64,000 nt of DNA from Oceaniferula marina (GCF_013391475.1 NZ_JACBAZ010000002.1:248001-312000); one strand, 5' to 3'; positions 43,392 to 52,993 are shown, counted from the stretch's first letter. Notes: generated by a model not told the origin, from the sequence alone. Numbers and translations: made by a program.

Positions 43392-44366
43392 TTATTGTTC
43401 CATGCCCTGGATCATCATATTGAAGAGGCCTCCTTTGCTCTCAAGGTGGCTGCGGTATTGTTTGAGCTGGTTTTCGTTGAGGACCGGAGCCATCCGCTCG
43501 ACCTTGGCATCGATTTTTTTGGTGCGGTCTTCTTTCATTTTGGCGATGACCGAAGATTGGTCGATCGGCTCGCCATTGTTTTGGGCCGGATCGAGTTGCA
43601 TTAATCCATCGAAATCCATGTCGCCGAGGTCCATCTCCATTCCCATGCTTTTCATCATGCCATCCATCACAACCGTTGTGTCGCTTTGATTTTCAAGGTT
43701 TTTGGCGGCATCCTCAACGAGAATACCGTAGACGGCGTCCCGCTGCTCTTCGGAGAGATCGAGGGCTTGTTGGATTTTTGCCAAGTCTTTCATCGCCATC
43801 CCTTCGGTTTTGTTTTTCTTCTGTCGTGTTTCGAACGCTTCAAGCTTGTCGATCTGTTCTTCGGACAGGTGATTGGCCATGTGTTCGTTCAGGCCGTCAC
43901 CGCGCATGGCAGCGGCAAGTTTTTTCATTGCCTCCGGATCACTGGCCATTTCCATGGGGTTGGATTCACTCAGGACATCAAGTTGTTGCTCGAAGAAATC
44001 ACGCAAGGCTTTTTCCTGCTCGGCATCGAGCCCTAACTCTTCGACCATGGCTGCAATTTTGAGGTCGAATTTTTTCTTCAATTGATCGCGGACCATTTTT
44101 TGTTGGCGCGACTGTGCTTCATTGATTTGCTGTTTGGTTTCTTCGTCGAGCTCGTCATCGCTGCTGTAAACCTCGACGGAGGAGCGTGTTCGCGGACGGG
44201 TATCCGGCGTGGTGGCTACAGACTTGGGACTGGCTTTTTTGTTTGCTCTGGTGACCGGAGCGGGGTCCTCTTCAGGAGGAGCCGTGGTCGTTGCGGGTTT
44301 GGCGAGCCACCCGGCGGAAAAGCCGAGAGCGAGACAGAGAATGGCGAGGAGAATGGTGTTTTTCAT
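43392..44366 (-). CDS. Membrane-anchored coiled-coil protein
   Basis: 324 residues: one N-terminal hydrophobic segment (ILLAILCLALGFSAGWLA), a Pro/Thr/Lys-rich linker to about residue 70, then long amphipathic helices (ETKQQINEAQSRQQKMVRDQLKKKFDLK, LGLDAEQEKALRDFFEQQLDVL, LDLSEEQRDAVYGILVEDAAKN, LNENQLKQYRSHLESKGG). Repeated 'L-EEQ/ENQ' helix starts recall periplasmic Spy/LTXXQ-type helical proteins, but no diagnostic motif is present. Met is unusually frequent near residues 230-260 (MDGMMKSMGMEMDLGDMDFDG). Function unknown; probably periplasmic or envelope-associated. Confidence 0.75.
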   Translation of the reverse strand: MKNTILLAILCLALGFSAGWLAKPATTTAPPEEDPAPVTRANKKASPKSVATTPDTRPRTRSSVEVYSSDDELDEETKQQINEAQSRQQKMVRDQLKKKFDLKIAAMVEELGLDAEQEKALRDFFEQQLDVLSESNPMEMASDPEAMKKLAAAMRGDGLNEHMANHLSEEQIDKLEAFETRQKKNKTEGMAMKDLAKIQQALDLSEEQRDAVYGILVEDAAKNLENQSDTTVVMDGMMKSMGMEMDLGDMDFDGLMQLDPAQNNGEPIDQSSVIAKMKEDRTKKIDAKVERMAPVLNENQLKQYRSHLESKGGLFNMMIQGMEQ

Positions 44367-44559
44367 AAGAGCGCTATGGGTGCTTCATAAGCGTGAGCGT
44401 CCTAGCCGGATTGATTTGTTTGAGCCATTCTGCAGGATGGGTTCTGCAGGATGGGTTCTGTTGGATCGGGCGATCCTCGGGCTCTCCCTCGTTGGATATC
44501 CTGTTCAAGGTCCTATTCAAGTCCCTGCCCAAGGTTATCCTGTTCACCCTGATGGCGTT
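44367..44559. other. Intergenic region with 14-bp tandem duplication
   Basis: TTCTGCAGGATGGG occurs twice in tandem at 44428-44455, followed by a partial third copy. It lies upstream of the coiled-coil protein gene (minus strand). No gene recognised. Confidence 0.5.
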
Positions 44560-44778
44560 CTAGCGGTTCCAGCGTTGGACCGGAGTGTGGGAGAGTGGCA
44601 ATTCTAATTGTTGCCATCGGGGGGTGAGCCGTGGGCGGTAAGGTTTACGCCGCAATTTGCAAGTGACACGGGCAAGCCACTCGCCACAGGCGGGGCGGAA
44701 TTGATCAAAGGCACGCCAGAAGATACGGCAGCAGGAGGTATAAGCACGGTCAATGTGAGCAATCAGCAATTTGTTCAT
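44560..44778 (-). CDS. Small basic protein, unknown
   Basis: 72 residues (MNKLLIAHIDRAYTSCCRIFWRAFDQF, then a basic segment with KLRRKPYRPRLTPRWQQLELPL). Third codon positions are mostly C or T with ordinary codon choice, which favours real coding over the overlapping plus-strand frame. It lies between parC and the coiled-coil gene on the same strand. No known domain. Confidence 0.4.
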   Translation of the reverse strand: MNKLLIAHIDRAYTSCCRIFWRAFDQFRPACGEWLARVTCKLRRKPYRPRLTPRWQQLELPLSHTPVQRWNR

Positions 44779-44862
44779 GCGAACAGTATTGCAAAGATTG
44801 CAAATGACGTCAAGTCTCTGGCTGCGGAAAGTGATGTTATGATGGTTTCGCTCCAGTCCCGG

Positions 44863-46908
44863 CTATTCCAAGGTGAAGGAATCCGGGTCCTCTTTTGAGG
44901 CGTCCGTGGATTCTTTGGGCATACGGACAACGCGGTCGACGAGGTGTTTGGTGACAATGTTGCCTTTGACCCCTCTGCCTTTGATGGCGAGTTCGCCGAA
45001 TTGGTATGGGCGGGAGATGTTACGCAGTCGCAGAGCAGGTTTCAGGTGGACCAGCACGGTATTGGCGGCGCTGTCTTCCTCACTGTCGTGGACAGCGAAG
45101 TAAAGTACGCGCGATCCTTTGGAGCCTTTGGTGAGGTTGTATTCCTTGCCGCGGGTGACTCCGCCGACGCGGAAGCGTTTGGCATAGACTGCGCCCTGGC
45201 GTCCGTCGCGGTAGATCATGGAATAAATCTTATCCTCATCCTTGCGGAATACGGCAATGTGTTGGACGCGTTTGCCGACAAAGACCTTGTCGGAGGCCTT
45301 GACCACACGCATCACCCCTTCGCCGTCAAAGGCGATGATATCGTCGATGGATGAGCATTTTTCGATGCTTTCATCCTTTTTCATCGAGCTGCCGTAGCCG
45401 GCGAATCCGTCCTTGCGGTTGACGTAGAGGGTTTCATTGGCGGCGACGACCTGAACGCGGTTGACCACGCCGAAACTGGCGATTTCGGTGCGTCGCTCGC
45501 GGCCTTTACCGTATTTTTTCAGCAGGTTTTTGTAGTAGGCGACGGCGTAGCGGGTCAAGTTGCGGAGGTTTTTTTCGACCTCGGCGATTTCCTCTTCGAG
45601 TTTATTGATTGCTTCGTCGGCTTTGAAGCTGTCGTATTTCGAGATCCGTTTGATTTTGATCTCGGTGAGGCGCACGATGTCCTCTGTGGTCACTTCGCGG
45701 TTGAGGAGTTTTTTGAAGGGGTCGAGGCCTTTGTCGATGGCTTCGATCACGGCCTCCCAAGTTTCACATTCTTCGATATCGCGGTAGATCCGGTTTTCGA
45801 TGAAGATGCGTTCCAGCGAGCTGAAGTGCCATTTGTCCTCGAGTTCTCCGAGTCGGATTTCGAGTTCAAGTTGGAGCAAGTCCTTGGTTTGCTGGGCGCT
45901 GTGTTTGAGGATTTCGCTGACCCCCATGAAGCGAGGTTTACCTTGGTGAATGACACAGGCGTTGGGAGAGAGAGAGACTTCGCAATCGGTGAAGGCAAAC
46001 AGGGAGTCTCGGGCGACCTCCGGATCGCTGCCTGCCGGAAGGTGGATGAGAATATCGGCTTCCGCCGCCGTGTTGTCCTCGATTTTGGAAATTTTGATTT
46101 TCCCTTTTTCATTGGCGGCGACGATGTTGTCCATCAGGCTGCCGGTGGTGACGCCAAAGGGAACCTCTCTGATACGCAGGACCCGTTTTTTCTCGATTTC
46201 GATTTTGGCTCGAACCCGGACCTTGCCCCCACGCAGGCCGTCATTGTAGTTGCTGGCATCCATGATGCCGCCGGTTTGGAAGTCGGGGACCAATTCGAAC
46301 GGTTGCTTGCGCAGGGCACAGATGCTGGCCTCGATCAGTTCACAAAAATTGTGTGGCAACATTTTGCAGGCGAGGCCGACGGCGATGCCTTCGACTCCCT
46401 GGGCGAGCAGCAGGGGGAATTTAAGCGGAAGCGTGACGGGCTCTTTGTTGCGGCCATCGTAGGAGGATGTCCATTCGGTGGTTTTCGGATTGAAGGCGAC
46501 GTCGAGAGCGAAGGGGGTGAGTCGGGCCTCGATGTATCGAGGGGCGGCGGCTTTGTCACCGGTCAGGACGTTGCCCCAGTTCCCCTGGGTGTCGATTAAA
46601 AGCTCTTTCTGACCGAGTTGGACCATGGCATCTCCGATGGAAGTGTCACCGTGCGGGTGGTACTTCATCGTGTTGCCGACGACGTTGGCTACCTTGTTGT
46701 AGCGCCCGTCTTCGAGTTCGCGCATCGAGTGCAGGATACGTCGTTGCACGGGTTTCAAGCCATCCCCGAGGTGGGGGACGGCCCGTTCCATAATGACGTA
46801 ACTTGCGTAATCGAGGAAGTAGTCCTCGTACATGCTCGGTAAATTGGCATGTTCGTGCTGGGTATCCTCATCGGGGGTCAGCTCGGGTGATGTATCGGTA
46901 TCGTCCAT
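44863..46908 (-). CDS. parC: DNA topoisomerase IV subunit A (ParC-like)
   Basis: 681 residues. The breakage-reunion domain has YASYVIMERAVPHLGDGLKPVQRRILHSM and MKYHPHGDTSIGDAMV; the catalytic tyrosine is Tyr125 in AAPRYIEARLTPFA. A coiled-coil stretch follows at about 430-480, then beta-propeller-like repeats (FGVVNRVQVVAANETLYVNRKDGFAGYG, YAKRFRVGGVTRGKEYNL) and an acidic tail. It is shorter than typical GyrA (about 800-900) and lacks a recognisable GyrA box, so ParC-type decatenation is favoured. A paired subunit B gene is not in this window. Confidence 0.88.
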   Translation of the reverse strand: MDDTDTSPELTPDEDTQHEHANLPSMYEDYFLDYASYVIMERAVPHLGDGLKPVQRRILHSMRELEDGRYNKVANVVGNTMKYHPHGDTSIGDAMVQLGQKELLIDTQGNWGNVLTGDKAAAPRYIEARLTPFALDVAFNPKTTEWTSSYDGRNKEPVTLPLKFPLLLAQGVEGIAVGLACKMLPHNFCELIEASICALRKQPFELVPDFQTGGIMDASNYNDGLRGGKVRVRAKIEIEKKRVLRIREVPFGVTTGSLMDNIVAANEKGKIKISKIEDNTAAEADILIHLPAGSDPEVARDSLFAFTDCEVSLSPNACVIHQGKPRFMGVSEILKHSAQQTKDLLQLELEIRLGELEDKWHFSSLERIFIENRIYRDIEECETWEAVIEAIDKGLDPFKKLLNREVTTEDIVRLTEIKIKRISKYDSFKADEAINKLEEEIAEVEKNLRNLTRYAVAYYKNLLKKYGKGRERRTEIASFGVVNRVQVVAANETLYVNRKDGFAGYGSSMKKDESIEKCSSIDDIIAFDGEGVMRVVKASDKVFVGKRVQHIAVFRKDEDKIYSMIYRDGRQGAVYAKRFRVGGVTRGKEYNLTKGSKGSRVLYFAVHDSEEDSAANTVLVHLKPALRLRNISRPYQFGELAIKGRGVKGNIVTKHLVDRVVRMPKESTDASKEDPDSFTLE

Positions 46909-47055
46909 GGGGATGAAAGCTGCTGCGCAGGGGCTGCGGTCATTTATTTAAGCATTCCTAAACACCTATGCAAGGCCAGAGTTGTTCTAACCTTCGGCCT
47001 GGGACGCCTTGTCGGTGGAAGAAGAATGCTCCTGACAGCGTAAGGAGCTTCTGAT

Positions 47056-49167
47056 ATGGGAGAGGGGAGCATGGCAGAGCATGAATTATCCAGGCAGGCG
47101 TTGATCCAGGCGTTTCAGGATGCGGCGGAGCATTTTTCCGAGGTTCGCAGTTTGGAGCGCAAGTTGAGCGAGCCGCGGTACGAGGATCAGGACTTGCTCG
47201 GCGAGGGTGGGGCCAAGCTGGTGTATTTGACCTTGGACCGGGTAACCGGCCGGCGATTGGTCAGGGCGTATCCCAAGAATAAAGAGTTGGAGGATGATTT
47301 TCTGAGGGAGGCGACCTTGCATGCGCATCTGGAGCACCCGAACATTGTCCCCTTTTACGATATGGGCTTGGAAGATGGGCGGCCGTTTTTTTGTATGAAG
47401 CGTATTCAGGGGGATACCTTGCAGCGCGATGTGCAGAAACATCGACAGAATTTGAACCAGCCGGCGGTGCGCAATGATTTGTTGGATGCTTTTATCAAGG
47501 TGTGTGATGCGGTTTCTTATGCGCATGCGCACGAGGTGCTCCATTTGGATTTGAAACCGTCGAACATTCAGTTGAGTTCCTACGGGGAAGTGTTGGTGGG
47601 TGATTGGGGCTTGGCCCGCTTGTCGGGTGATGAAGTTGCGGGTGACGGGGCGGTTCCTCTTATCGAGCAGAGCACGGGGCAATTCACCCGTCATGGATAT
47701 TTGTCTGGGACGCCTGGGTTTATGGCTCCGGAGCAATGCAAGAAAGGGACACGTAAAACGGCCCAGACGGATGTTTATGCCTTGGGGGCGATCCTTGTGT
47801 ATATCATCACTGGAAAGCAGCCGATATCGGCAAAAACGAATGACGATGTGATGGCCGCCACGTTGGCGGGTGAGTGGAGCTTTTCTCTGGATGCCATTCC
47901 CGAGGGCCTGCGGGCGGTGGTGAGCAAGGCTCTTGAGGTTGATTGCTCGAATCGCTATGTGTCTGTTCAAGACCTGCGCAATGATATCAATGCTTACCGG
48001 GCGGGTTATCTGACCTCAGCGGAAGATTATAGCAGTCGACGGTTGTTGCAGTCGCTTTACCGGCGGAACAAGGCGGTTGTGCGTATTGTTGCCTCGGCGC
48101 TGGCGGTGTTATTGTCGATGACCGCTGTATTTATTTATCACCTGCGTTTATCCGAGCGGGCGGCTCAAGATGCCAAGGGAGAAGCGGTCAATGAACAGCA
48201 CAACACCCAGAAAGCACTGGATTTACTTAAGCAGGCTCAAGCGGAAAAAGAGCAGCAGGGTGAGGTGTTTGCCAATGATTATTTAGAGGAAAGTATCAGC
48301 TACTATCAGGCGAATGAGAGAGGGCGCTATTTCTATTCGAGGAGGTATGATAAAAAAGCTTATCAGATGGTGAATAAGGCGTTGGAGTTGAATCCTGACG
48401 ACCCGGAAGCCTGGGCCCTGAAGGGACGCTTGGCGATGTTGACGAATCGTTTGGGTGTAGCAATTCAGGCATTTCAGCGTGCGGGTGAAAAATACAGCAT
48501 CCACAGTGAGGTTTGTGAGAAATACCGATCCAAGGATATTCAGGATCCGAGGGTTTTGAGTGCGATGCTTTGGCAGCTGTTACCCAGCAATGACTTGAGA
48601 TTGGTCCATGACTTTATGTATAAGACGATCTATGATCGCAGCTTGCCAAAGGAGGATGTGATCTATTTCATCGAGGAAAGTCTGAACATGCGCAATCTGG
48701 GGCCCAAACCTCGATTGCATTTTGAATATGATACAGGGAAGCAGGCCCTGGACATGTCCGACAATAAGCAGTTGCAGTTTATCTTTATGATTAAGAACCT
48801 GCCGTTGCGTGAGGTGAATTTTTCCAACACTTCGATAGGACATGATTTCTATCACCTTGACCGCATGCCATTGGTGAAGGTGAATGTTGCCCATACTGGA
48901 ATGAACAACAGGTTGTTGAGTTACTTTACCGGGCGTCCGATACGGGAATTGATTTTGACGGGTTGTAACGTTTCTGATTTGAGTGCGCTTCGGGATTTGC
49001 CTTTGGTGAAAATTGATGTGCGGGGTACGAAGGTGACTGATTTTTCTCCGATTGCAGCTTCGCCGGAATTACGTGAGGTTTGGTGTCATGAGGGCCAAAA
49101 AGAGAACTTGCTGCGATCGGGGATTTCGGTTGAGAAGCTGGTTATTCACGATGACGGGGGGCAATAG
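47056..49167 (+). CDS. Atypical serine/threonine protein kinase with transmembrane segment and TPR/leucine-rich C-terminus
   Basis: 703 residues from ATG 47056, which has AAGGAG eight bases upstream. Kinase domain about 45-320: Gly-loop GEGGAKLVY, catalytic loop HLDLKPSN (Asp165, Lys167, Asn170), DWG in place of DFG (Asp183), MAPEQ and TDVYALGAIL. At the usual VAIK lysine the sequence reads RRLVRAYPKN, so the beta-3 lysine appears missing or shifted. A transmembrane helix lies at about 343-366. Beyond it are a TPR-like motif (YDKKAYQMVNKALELNPDDPEAWALKGRLA) and leucine-rich-like repeats (LPLREVNFSNTSI, MPLVKVNVAHTGM, PIRELILTGCNV, LPLVKIDVRGTKV). Likely a membrane signalling kinase with an extracytoplasmic sensor. 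Confidence 0.87.
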   Translation: MGEGSMAEHELSRQALIQAFQDAAEHFSEVRSLERKLSEPRYEDQDLLGEGGAKLVYLTLDRVTGRRLVRAYPKNKELEDDFLREATLHAHLEHPNIVPFYDMGLEDGRPFFCMKRIQGDTLQRDVQKHRQNLNQPAVRNDLLDAFIKVCDAVSYAHAHEVLHLDLKPSNIQLSSYGEVLVGDWGLARLSGDEVAGDGAVPLIEQSTGQFTRHGYLSGTPGFMAPEQCKKGTRKTAQTDVYALGAILVYIITGKQPISAKTNDDVMAATLAGEWSFSLDAIPEGLRAVVSKALEVDCSNRYVSVQDLRNDINAYRAGYLTSAEDYSSRRLLQSLYRRNKAVVRIVASALAVLLSMTAVFIYHLRLSERAAQDAKGEAVNEQHNTQKALDLLKQAQAEKEQQGEVFANDYLEESISYYQANERGRYFYSRRYDKKAYQMVNKALELNPDDPEAWALKGRLAMLTNRLGVAIQAFQRAGEKYSIHSEVCEKYRSKDIQDPRVLSAMLWQLLPSNDLRLVHDFMYKTIYDRSLPKEDVIYFIEESLNMRNLGPKPRLHFEYDTGKQALDMSDNKQLQFIFMIKNLPLREVNFSNTSIGHDFYHLDRMPLVKVNVAHTGMNNRLLSYFTGRPIRELILTGCNVSDLSALRDLPLVKIDVRGTKVTDFSPIAASPELREVWCHEGQKENLLRSGISVEKLVIHDDGGQ

Positions 49168-49215
49168 TTTATTTTTTTATCAAGTACAGCTGATTGTTGC
49201 TGTTTGAAGGGGCAT

Positions 49216-51633
49216 ATGAGACACACATTTCTTTTTTCAGCTTTTTCGGTCACGGCCCTGGGTCTTGTTTCGGCCGAGACCTTGACGCTTGAAAACCAGA
49301 GTATTCAGCGGGTATTGAATATTGATAAGGCGGGGGTGACGACTTCCGGGATTCACAACAAGCAGGCGAAACGGGAACTTCAACCGACGGCTTGCGCTGA
49401 GTTTTCTTTGCGACTCTCCGAGGGAACTGACAAGGAAGGGACGGATTTTACGCTGACATCGAAGGACTTTGCCTACAGCAAAACCCTGAAGAAAGACAAA
49501 GGGCACGTCGCAGTTGAGCTGCTGAACGAAAAACACGGGCTCAAAGTGGTCGCCCATTACACGCTGGAGGACGATGCGTTTTATATGCGTAAGTATCTGG
49601 AGATCACGAGCCGGAAAAAAGTGTGCCTCGAGCGGGTGGATGTGGAGGCCCTCTCATTGACGGATGCCTATCAACCGTATCAGGAAAAGAAAATCACGGC
49701 ACGTGCACCCTGGCAGTGGAAACCTGGTTTGGGGCAGCCCTTGTTTACCACCAAAACGGGAACCTTCTGGGGTATCGAGTTTCCAGCATCCTATAACTAT
49801 GTGGATGGCGAAAAGCTCCGCTGCGGTTACCTGCATGGACGTATGCTCGAGCCGGGGAAAACCTACACGAGCTACGCTGCCGTCATGGGTGTGAGTGATG
49901 ATCCGGCATTTACATCGGATGCTTTTTACGAATACATCGATCAGGTGCGTGTGCGCCCGCTCCGATTGCAAACCCAATACAATTCATGGTTTGATTACCA
50001 CGGTGGGGTAACACGTGAAGCCTTTGCCAAGAGTGTGAACAAGGTGAATGAGGAACTCTGTGTCAAACGGGGTGTGACACCCTTGAAGGCCTATGTGATT
50101 GATGACGGATGGCAGGATTCCAACAAAAAATCAGATTGGTCTGATCAGGTTTGGAAAGTGAATGGTAAATTTGATTCAGATTTTGGATCGAGTCAAAAAA
50201 CGGTGAAGTCGGCTAAATCGACGCTTGGATTATGGTTGAGTCCGGGCTGCAACTTTGGTGCCCGTGGTGCGGTTCCTGCGATGCGGGAAAAAGGCTGGGG
50301 AGGCCTGACCAATTACATGTCTCTGGCCAATACCAAGTACATGGACATGCTGGAGAAGCGGATGGTACAGCTGGCCAAGGAGGAAACCACCTACTTCAAA
50401 CTTGATGGATGTTTTGGTCACCTCAATATCCGGGATTTTGATATCGATGGCGCTGCCAATGGTGTGCCGACGATGCCCCAGCTCGGAACCAAGGGGTGGA
50501 GCAGCGATGATAAGCGGCTCAACGATCCAAAATACGATGAGCTGAAGTCGTATTATTTGGTCGTGGGCACTGAGCGGATGATGAAGATTTTCGAGGGCAT
50601 GGGTAAAGCCAACCCTGATGTGTACATCGTGATTTCCAATGGAGCCTATCTCAGCCCTTGGTGGTTGATGCATGTGGATGCCGTCTGGATGATCAATGCC
50701 GGTGATGCCGCAGGAGGATCGAGCCGGACCAAGGAATTGGTCTATCGGGATGGAGTTTATCACAACATTTGGGCGAAGGAGCGAACCCACTATCCGATGA
50801 ATTCGTTGTTTAATCACGAACCGAAAAAAACCAAATCACACGAACCCAAGGATGTGTTCCGCAAATACCTGTACATGAACATGTCACGGGGAACCGGCTT
50901 CGTGGAGCTTTACTTGAAAACCTTCAATCTCAAGGAATACGACTGGGATGTGCTCGCCGAAGGCATGCTCTGGGTGGAGGACGTTTTCCCCACGTTTAAG
51001 CGATCCCGAATGCACGGTGGGGACCCTAAAAAGGGTGAGGTCTATGGATTTACCGCTTGGCTGGAAAAGCGTGGATATATCAGCATTCATAACCCGTCGG
51101 ATTCGGCACAAGACTACAAGATCACACTCAATCGTAAGTTTGGTTTGATCCCCGGGGCGCAGTCGTATGTGCTCAGTTCTCCGATCGATGATAGTTTGCA
51201 GGGGCTGAAAAAACAGTATGCCTATGGTGATGTGATTCAGCTCACACTCAAGCCGGGTGAAATCCGGATTCTAAACTTCGATCATGAGAAGCGTGATTGG
51301 AGCAAGCTCAAGGCCCTACAGACCCGGACGGCTGCGGACTTTGTTCCCGGTCCGAATGCTGGTAAGAAGAAAGTAGAAAATAAAAAGCATGTGGCGGTTA
51401 GTCTTGCTGGTCACCCCTTGCTGGGCCGTTGGTATTACGAGGCAGGAGGAAAGCACAGCCGCGAGTTCACGGCTGATGGTAAATGCATTCTGCGTAAGGG
51501 GAACAAGGAAATCTGGACCAAAACATGCACGTCCAAAGATGCGGACTCCGTGACCGTAGAGAATCGTTATCAACACCATCTGAAGGGTAACACCCTAGTG
51601 ATCGAGGGGCGCTATCGGGCGAAGAAACGTTGA
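49216..51633 (+). CDS. Exported alpha-galactosidase-like glycosidase (clan GH-D)
   Basis: 805 residues from ATG 49216 after GAAGGGG; signal peptide ending near VSA-E. An N-terminal beta-supersandwich (about 20-240) precedes the TIM barrel. TQYNSWFDYHGG, YVIDDGWQ (296-299) and YFKLDGCFG with nucleophile Asp397 are the clan GH-D (GH27/GH31/GH36) landmarks; ISNGAYLSPWWL and the DAVW segment contribute the later barrel strands. A C-terminal beta domain of about 80 residues (HPLLGRWYYEAGGKHSREFTADGKCIL) looks like a small lipocalin-type module. It probably removes alpha-galactosyl residues; other alpha-linked sugars cannot be excluded. Confidence 0.88.
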   Translation: MRHTFLFSAFSVTALGLVSAETLTLENQSIQRVLNIDKAGVTTSGIHNKQAKRELQPTACAEFSLRLSEGTDKEGTDFTLTSKDFAYSKTLKKDKGHVAVELLNEKHGLKVVAHYTLEDDAFYMRKYLEITSRKKVCLERVDVEALSLTDAYQPYQEKKITARAPWQWKPGLGQPLFTTKTGTFWGIEFPASYNYVDGEKLRCGYLHGRMLEPGKTYTSYAAVMGVSDDPAFTSDAFYEYIDQVRVRPLRLQTQYNSWFDYHGGVTREAFAKSVNKVNEELCVKRGVTPLKAYVIDDGWQDSNKKSDWSDQVWKVNGKFDSDFGSSQKTVKSAKSTLGLWLSPGCNFGARGAVPAMREKGWGGLTNYMSLANTKYMDMLEKRMVQLAKEETTYFKLDGCFGHLNIRDFDIDGAANGVPTMPQLGTKGWSSDDKRLNDPKYDELKSYYLVVGTERMMKIFEGMGKANPDVYIVISNGAYLSPWWLMHVDAVWMINAGDAAGGSSRTKELVYRDGVYHNIWAKERTHYPMNSLFNHEPKKTKSHEPKDVFRKYLYMNMSRGTGFVELYLKTFNLKEYDWDVLAEGMLWVEDVFPTFKRSRMHGGDPKKGEVYGFTAWLEKRGYISIHNPSDSAQDYKITLNRKFGLIPGAQSYVLSSPIDDSLQGLKKQYAYGDVIQLTLKPGEIRILNFDHEKRDWSKLKALQTRTAADFVPGPNAGKKKVENKKHVAVSLAGHPLLGRWYYEAGGKHSREFTADGKCILRKGNKEIWTKTCTSKDADSVTVENRYQHHLKGNTLVIEGRYRAKKR

Positions 51634-51694
51634 TCAGATTTGTTGTTCATTGATGGAGGCGTTTTCCATCAAAGAGTGGTGTCTGTACAGGTTT

Positions 51695-51898
51695 ATAACC
51701 ACTCCGCAAAACAGACGAGACGATTGATCGTTGTTGAGGCATGTGGAAAAGCACTGCGTGATCCATGAGCGTTCCGGATGAATGACTCCTTTGGCTTTGT
51801 TTCTCCTTAGTCATGGTGCCCGCACCATTGCTTCGTCGCGCCTTACCAAAGAACTCATTCATCTCGGCAATCGTCCCGTCTGTTTTACTACTTGGTAT
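51695..51898 (-). repeat. Fold-back repeat element, copy 2
   Basis: 204 bp, reverse orientation to copy 1, about 90% identical by eye. The inner arms are 51778-51796 and 51845-51863. It starts 61 nt after the stop of the galactosidase gene. Confidence 0.9.
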
Positions 51899-51982
51899 TA
51901 CGCATCCACGGCTGATTGAGGCCAATCAGCCCTACCGCTTGCCGTTGCCTATCTTTTCCTTTGTTTGTGGCGGCATCCTTCT

Positions 51983-52192
51983 AGCCCCAAAGGGGCGATT
52001 CATCTCAGCTCGGGGCAGAGCCCCGGGTTCGGTGTTGTTTTTTGGATTGAGCCCTGAAGGGGCGGGCTAACTCGAATAAGGTAAAAACAGGTGGTTTCTT
52101 TTGGATCGCCCTTACAGGGCTTTTGAACTTTTTGCTGGCTCAGGTTTCCCAGGGCGTTGCCCTGGGCTACGTTTGGCCGCCCCTTTGGGGCT
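51983..52192. repeat. Nested palindrome cluster
   Basis: Six GC-rich hairpins are arranged as three nested inverted pairs. The outer pair is AGCCCCAAAGGGGCG at 51983-51997 with its exact complement at 52178-52192. The middle pair is 52007-52027 with 52148-52168, and the inner pair 52050-52064 with 52107-52121, both with mismatches. Each arm is itself a hairpin. Non-coding; probably a REP-like or fold-back mobile element. The 215 nt that follow, up to the sigma-factor gene, show nothing recognisable. Confidence 0.85.
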
Positions 52193-52408
52193 TTATTCAG
52201 GTTGATCTGCCAGGGGAGGTATGTCGGTTGATCGCCTGTGATCGATTGATTACCTGGCAGGTTTTATGCTGATAAGATTACCAATGAACTTTGTTTTATC
52301 TGCCGATTTGTGGACTCGACCTTGCATGCCTTTGTTTGAGTGTGGGCAATGAATGTGACTCGTTTCTGAGTGAGCACTCAGCAAGGTCTCGCGTGCTTGA
52401 GACTTTCC

Positions 52409-52993
52409 CTAGGCGTCCAGTTCGGAGTTAAGGCGTTTGATGGTTTTTCCCATCTCATTTTGCACAGCCTTACGGTAGACGTAGGCTGTGTTCTCTTTGA
52501 TGCCCAGGGCATTGGCTACCGCGGCTGCGGACTCGCCGGCGGCCATCCGGGAGTAAATGTCCAAGTGGAGTTGGTTAAACTTTTGTTGGGCTTGTTGCCA
52601 GGCTTTGCCGGCGATGAAGAGCTGCCATTCGATTTCTTCGTTTTCCTCGATTTTCGCCTGCTGGCAGAGTTGGATGACAGCGTTTTCGCCGTCATCGATG
52701 TGCATTGCTTTTTGGCGGGTGCTTTTTAACTTGAGAAAGTTAATCGAGGTATTTTTGCAGATCCGGGCAAGCCAGGTGCGGAATCGGCAGCGTTCGGGTT
52801 CGTAGAGAAAGTCACCGAGGGCTTTCCAGACCTTGACCATGACATCCTGGACGAGTTCTTCGGCATCCTCATGAGCGATCCCGCGTTTACGGATCAAGGC
52901 GTAGATGTAGCCGTGATAGGCTTTGGTGAATTCCTGCCAAGACGCGTCATTTCCCTGATCTTTGACCAGCATCAGCAGGGTGCGGCTTGTCAT
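52409..52993 (-). CDS. ECF RNA polymerase sigma factor, stand-alone
   Basis: 194 residues from ATG 52993 (MTSRTLLMLVKDQGND); a TTG at 53041 would add 16 residues. Region 2: WQEFTKAYHGYIYALIRKRGIAHEDAEELVQDVMVKVWKAL and FRTWLARICKNTSINFLK. Region 4: FNQLHLDIYSRMAAGESAAAVANALGIKENTAYVYRKAVQNEMGK. It belongs to a different ECF group from the three module sigma factors (SRTLL start, EELVQDVMVKVW). No FecR-like or anti-sigma gene is adjacent. It is transcribed divergently from trpS. Confidence 0.9.
   Translation of the reverse strand: MTSRTLLMLVKDQGNDASWQEFTKAYHGYIYALIRKRGIAHEDAEELVQDVMVKVWKALGDFLYEPERCRFRTWLARICKNTSINFLKLKSTRQKAMHIDDGENAVIQLCQQAKIEENEEIEWQLFIAGKAWQQAQQKFNQLHLDIYSRMAAGESAAAVANALGIKENTAYVYRKAVQNEMGKTIKRLNSELDA

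Noticed and set aside
43069-43689. 206-residue plus-strand ORF
   Set aside because: It consists of the fold-back element and the antisense strand of the coiled-coil gene; the element copies keep pairing rather than protein sequence.
44608-44898. 96-residue plus-strand ORF
   Set aside because: It overlaps the 3' end of parC and a minus-strand frame with better codon use.
51647-51925. 92-residue minus-strand ORF
   Set aside because: It lies almost wholly inside element copy 2; apparent similarity to frames in the other copies reflects the DNA repeat.
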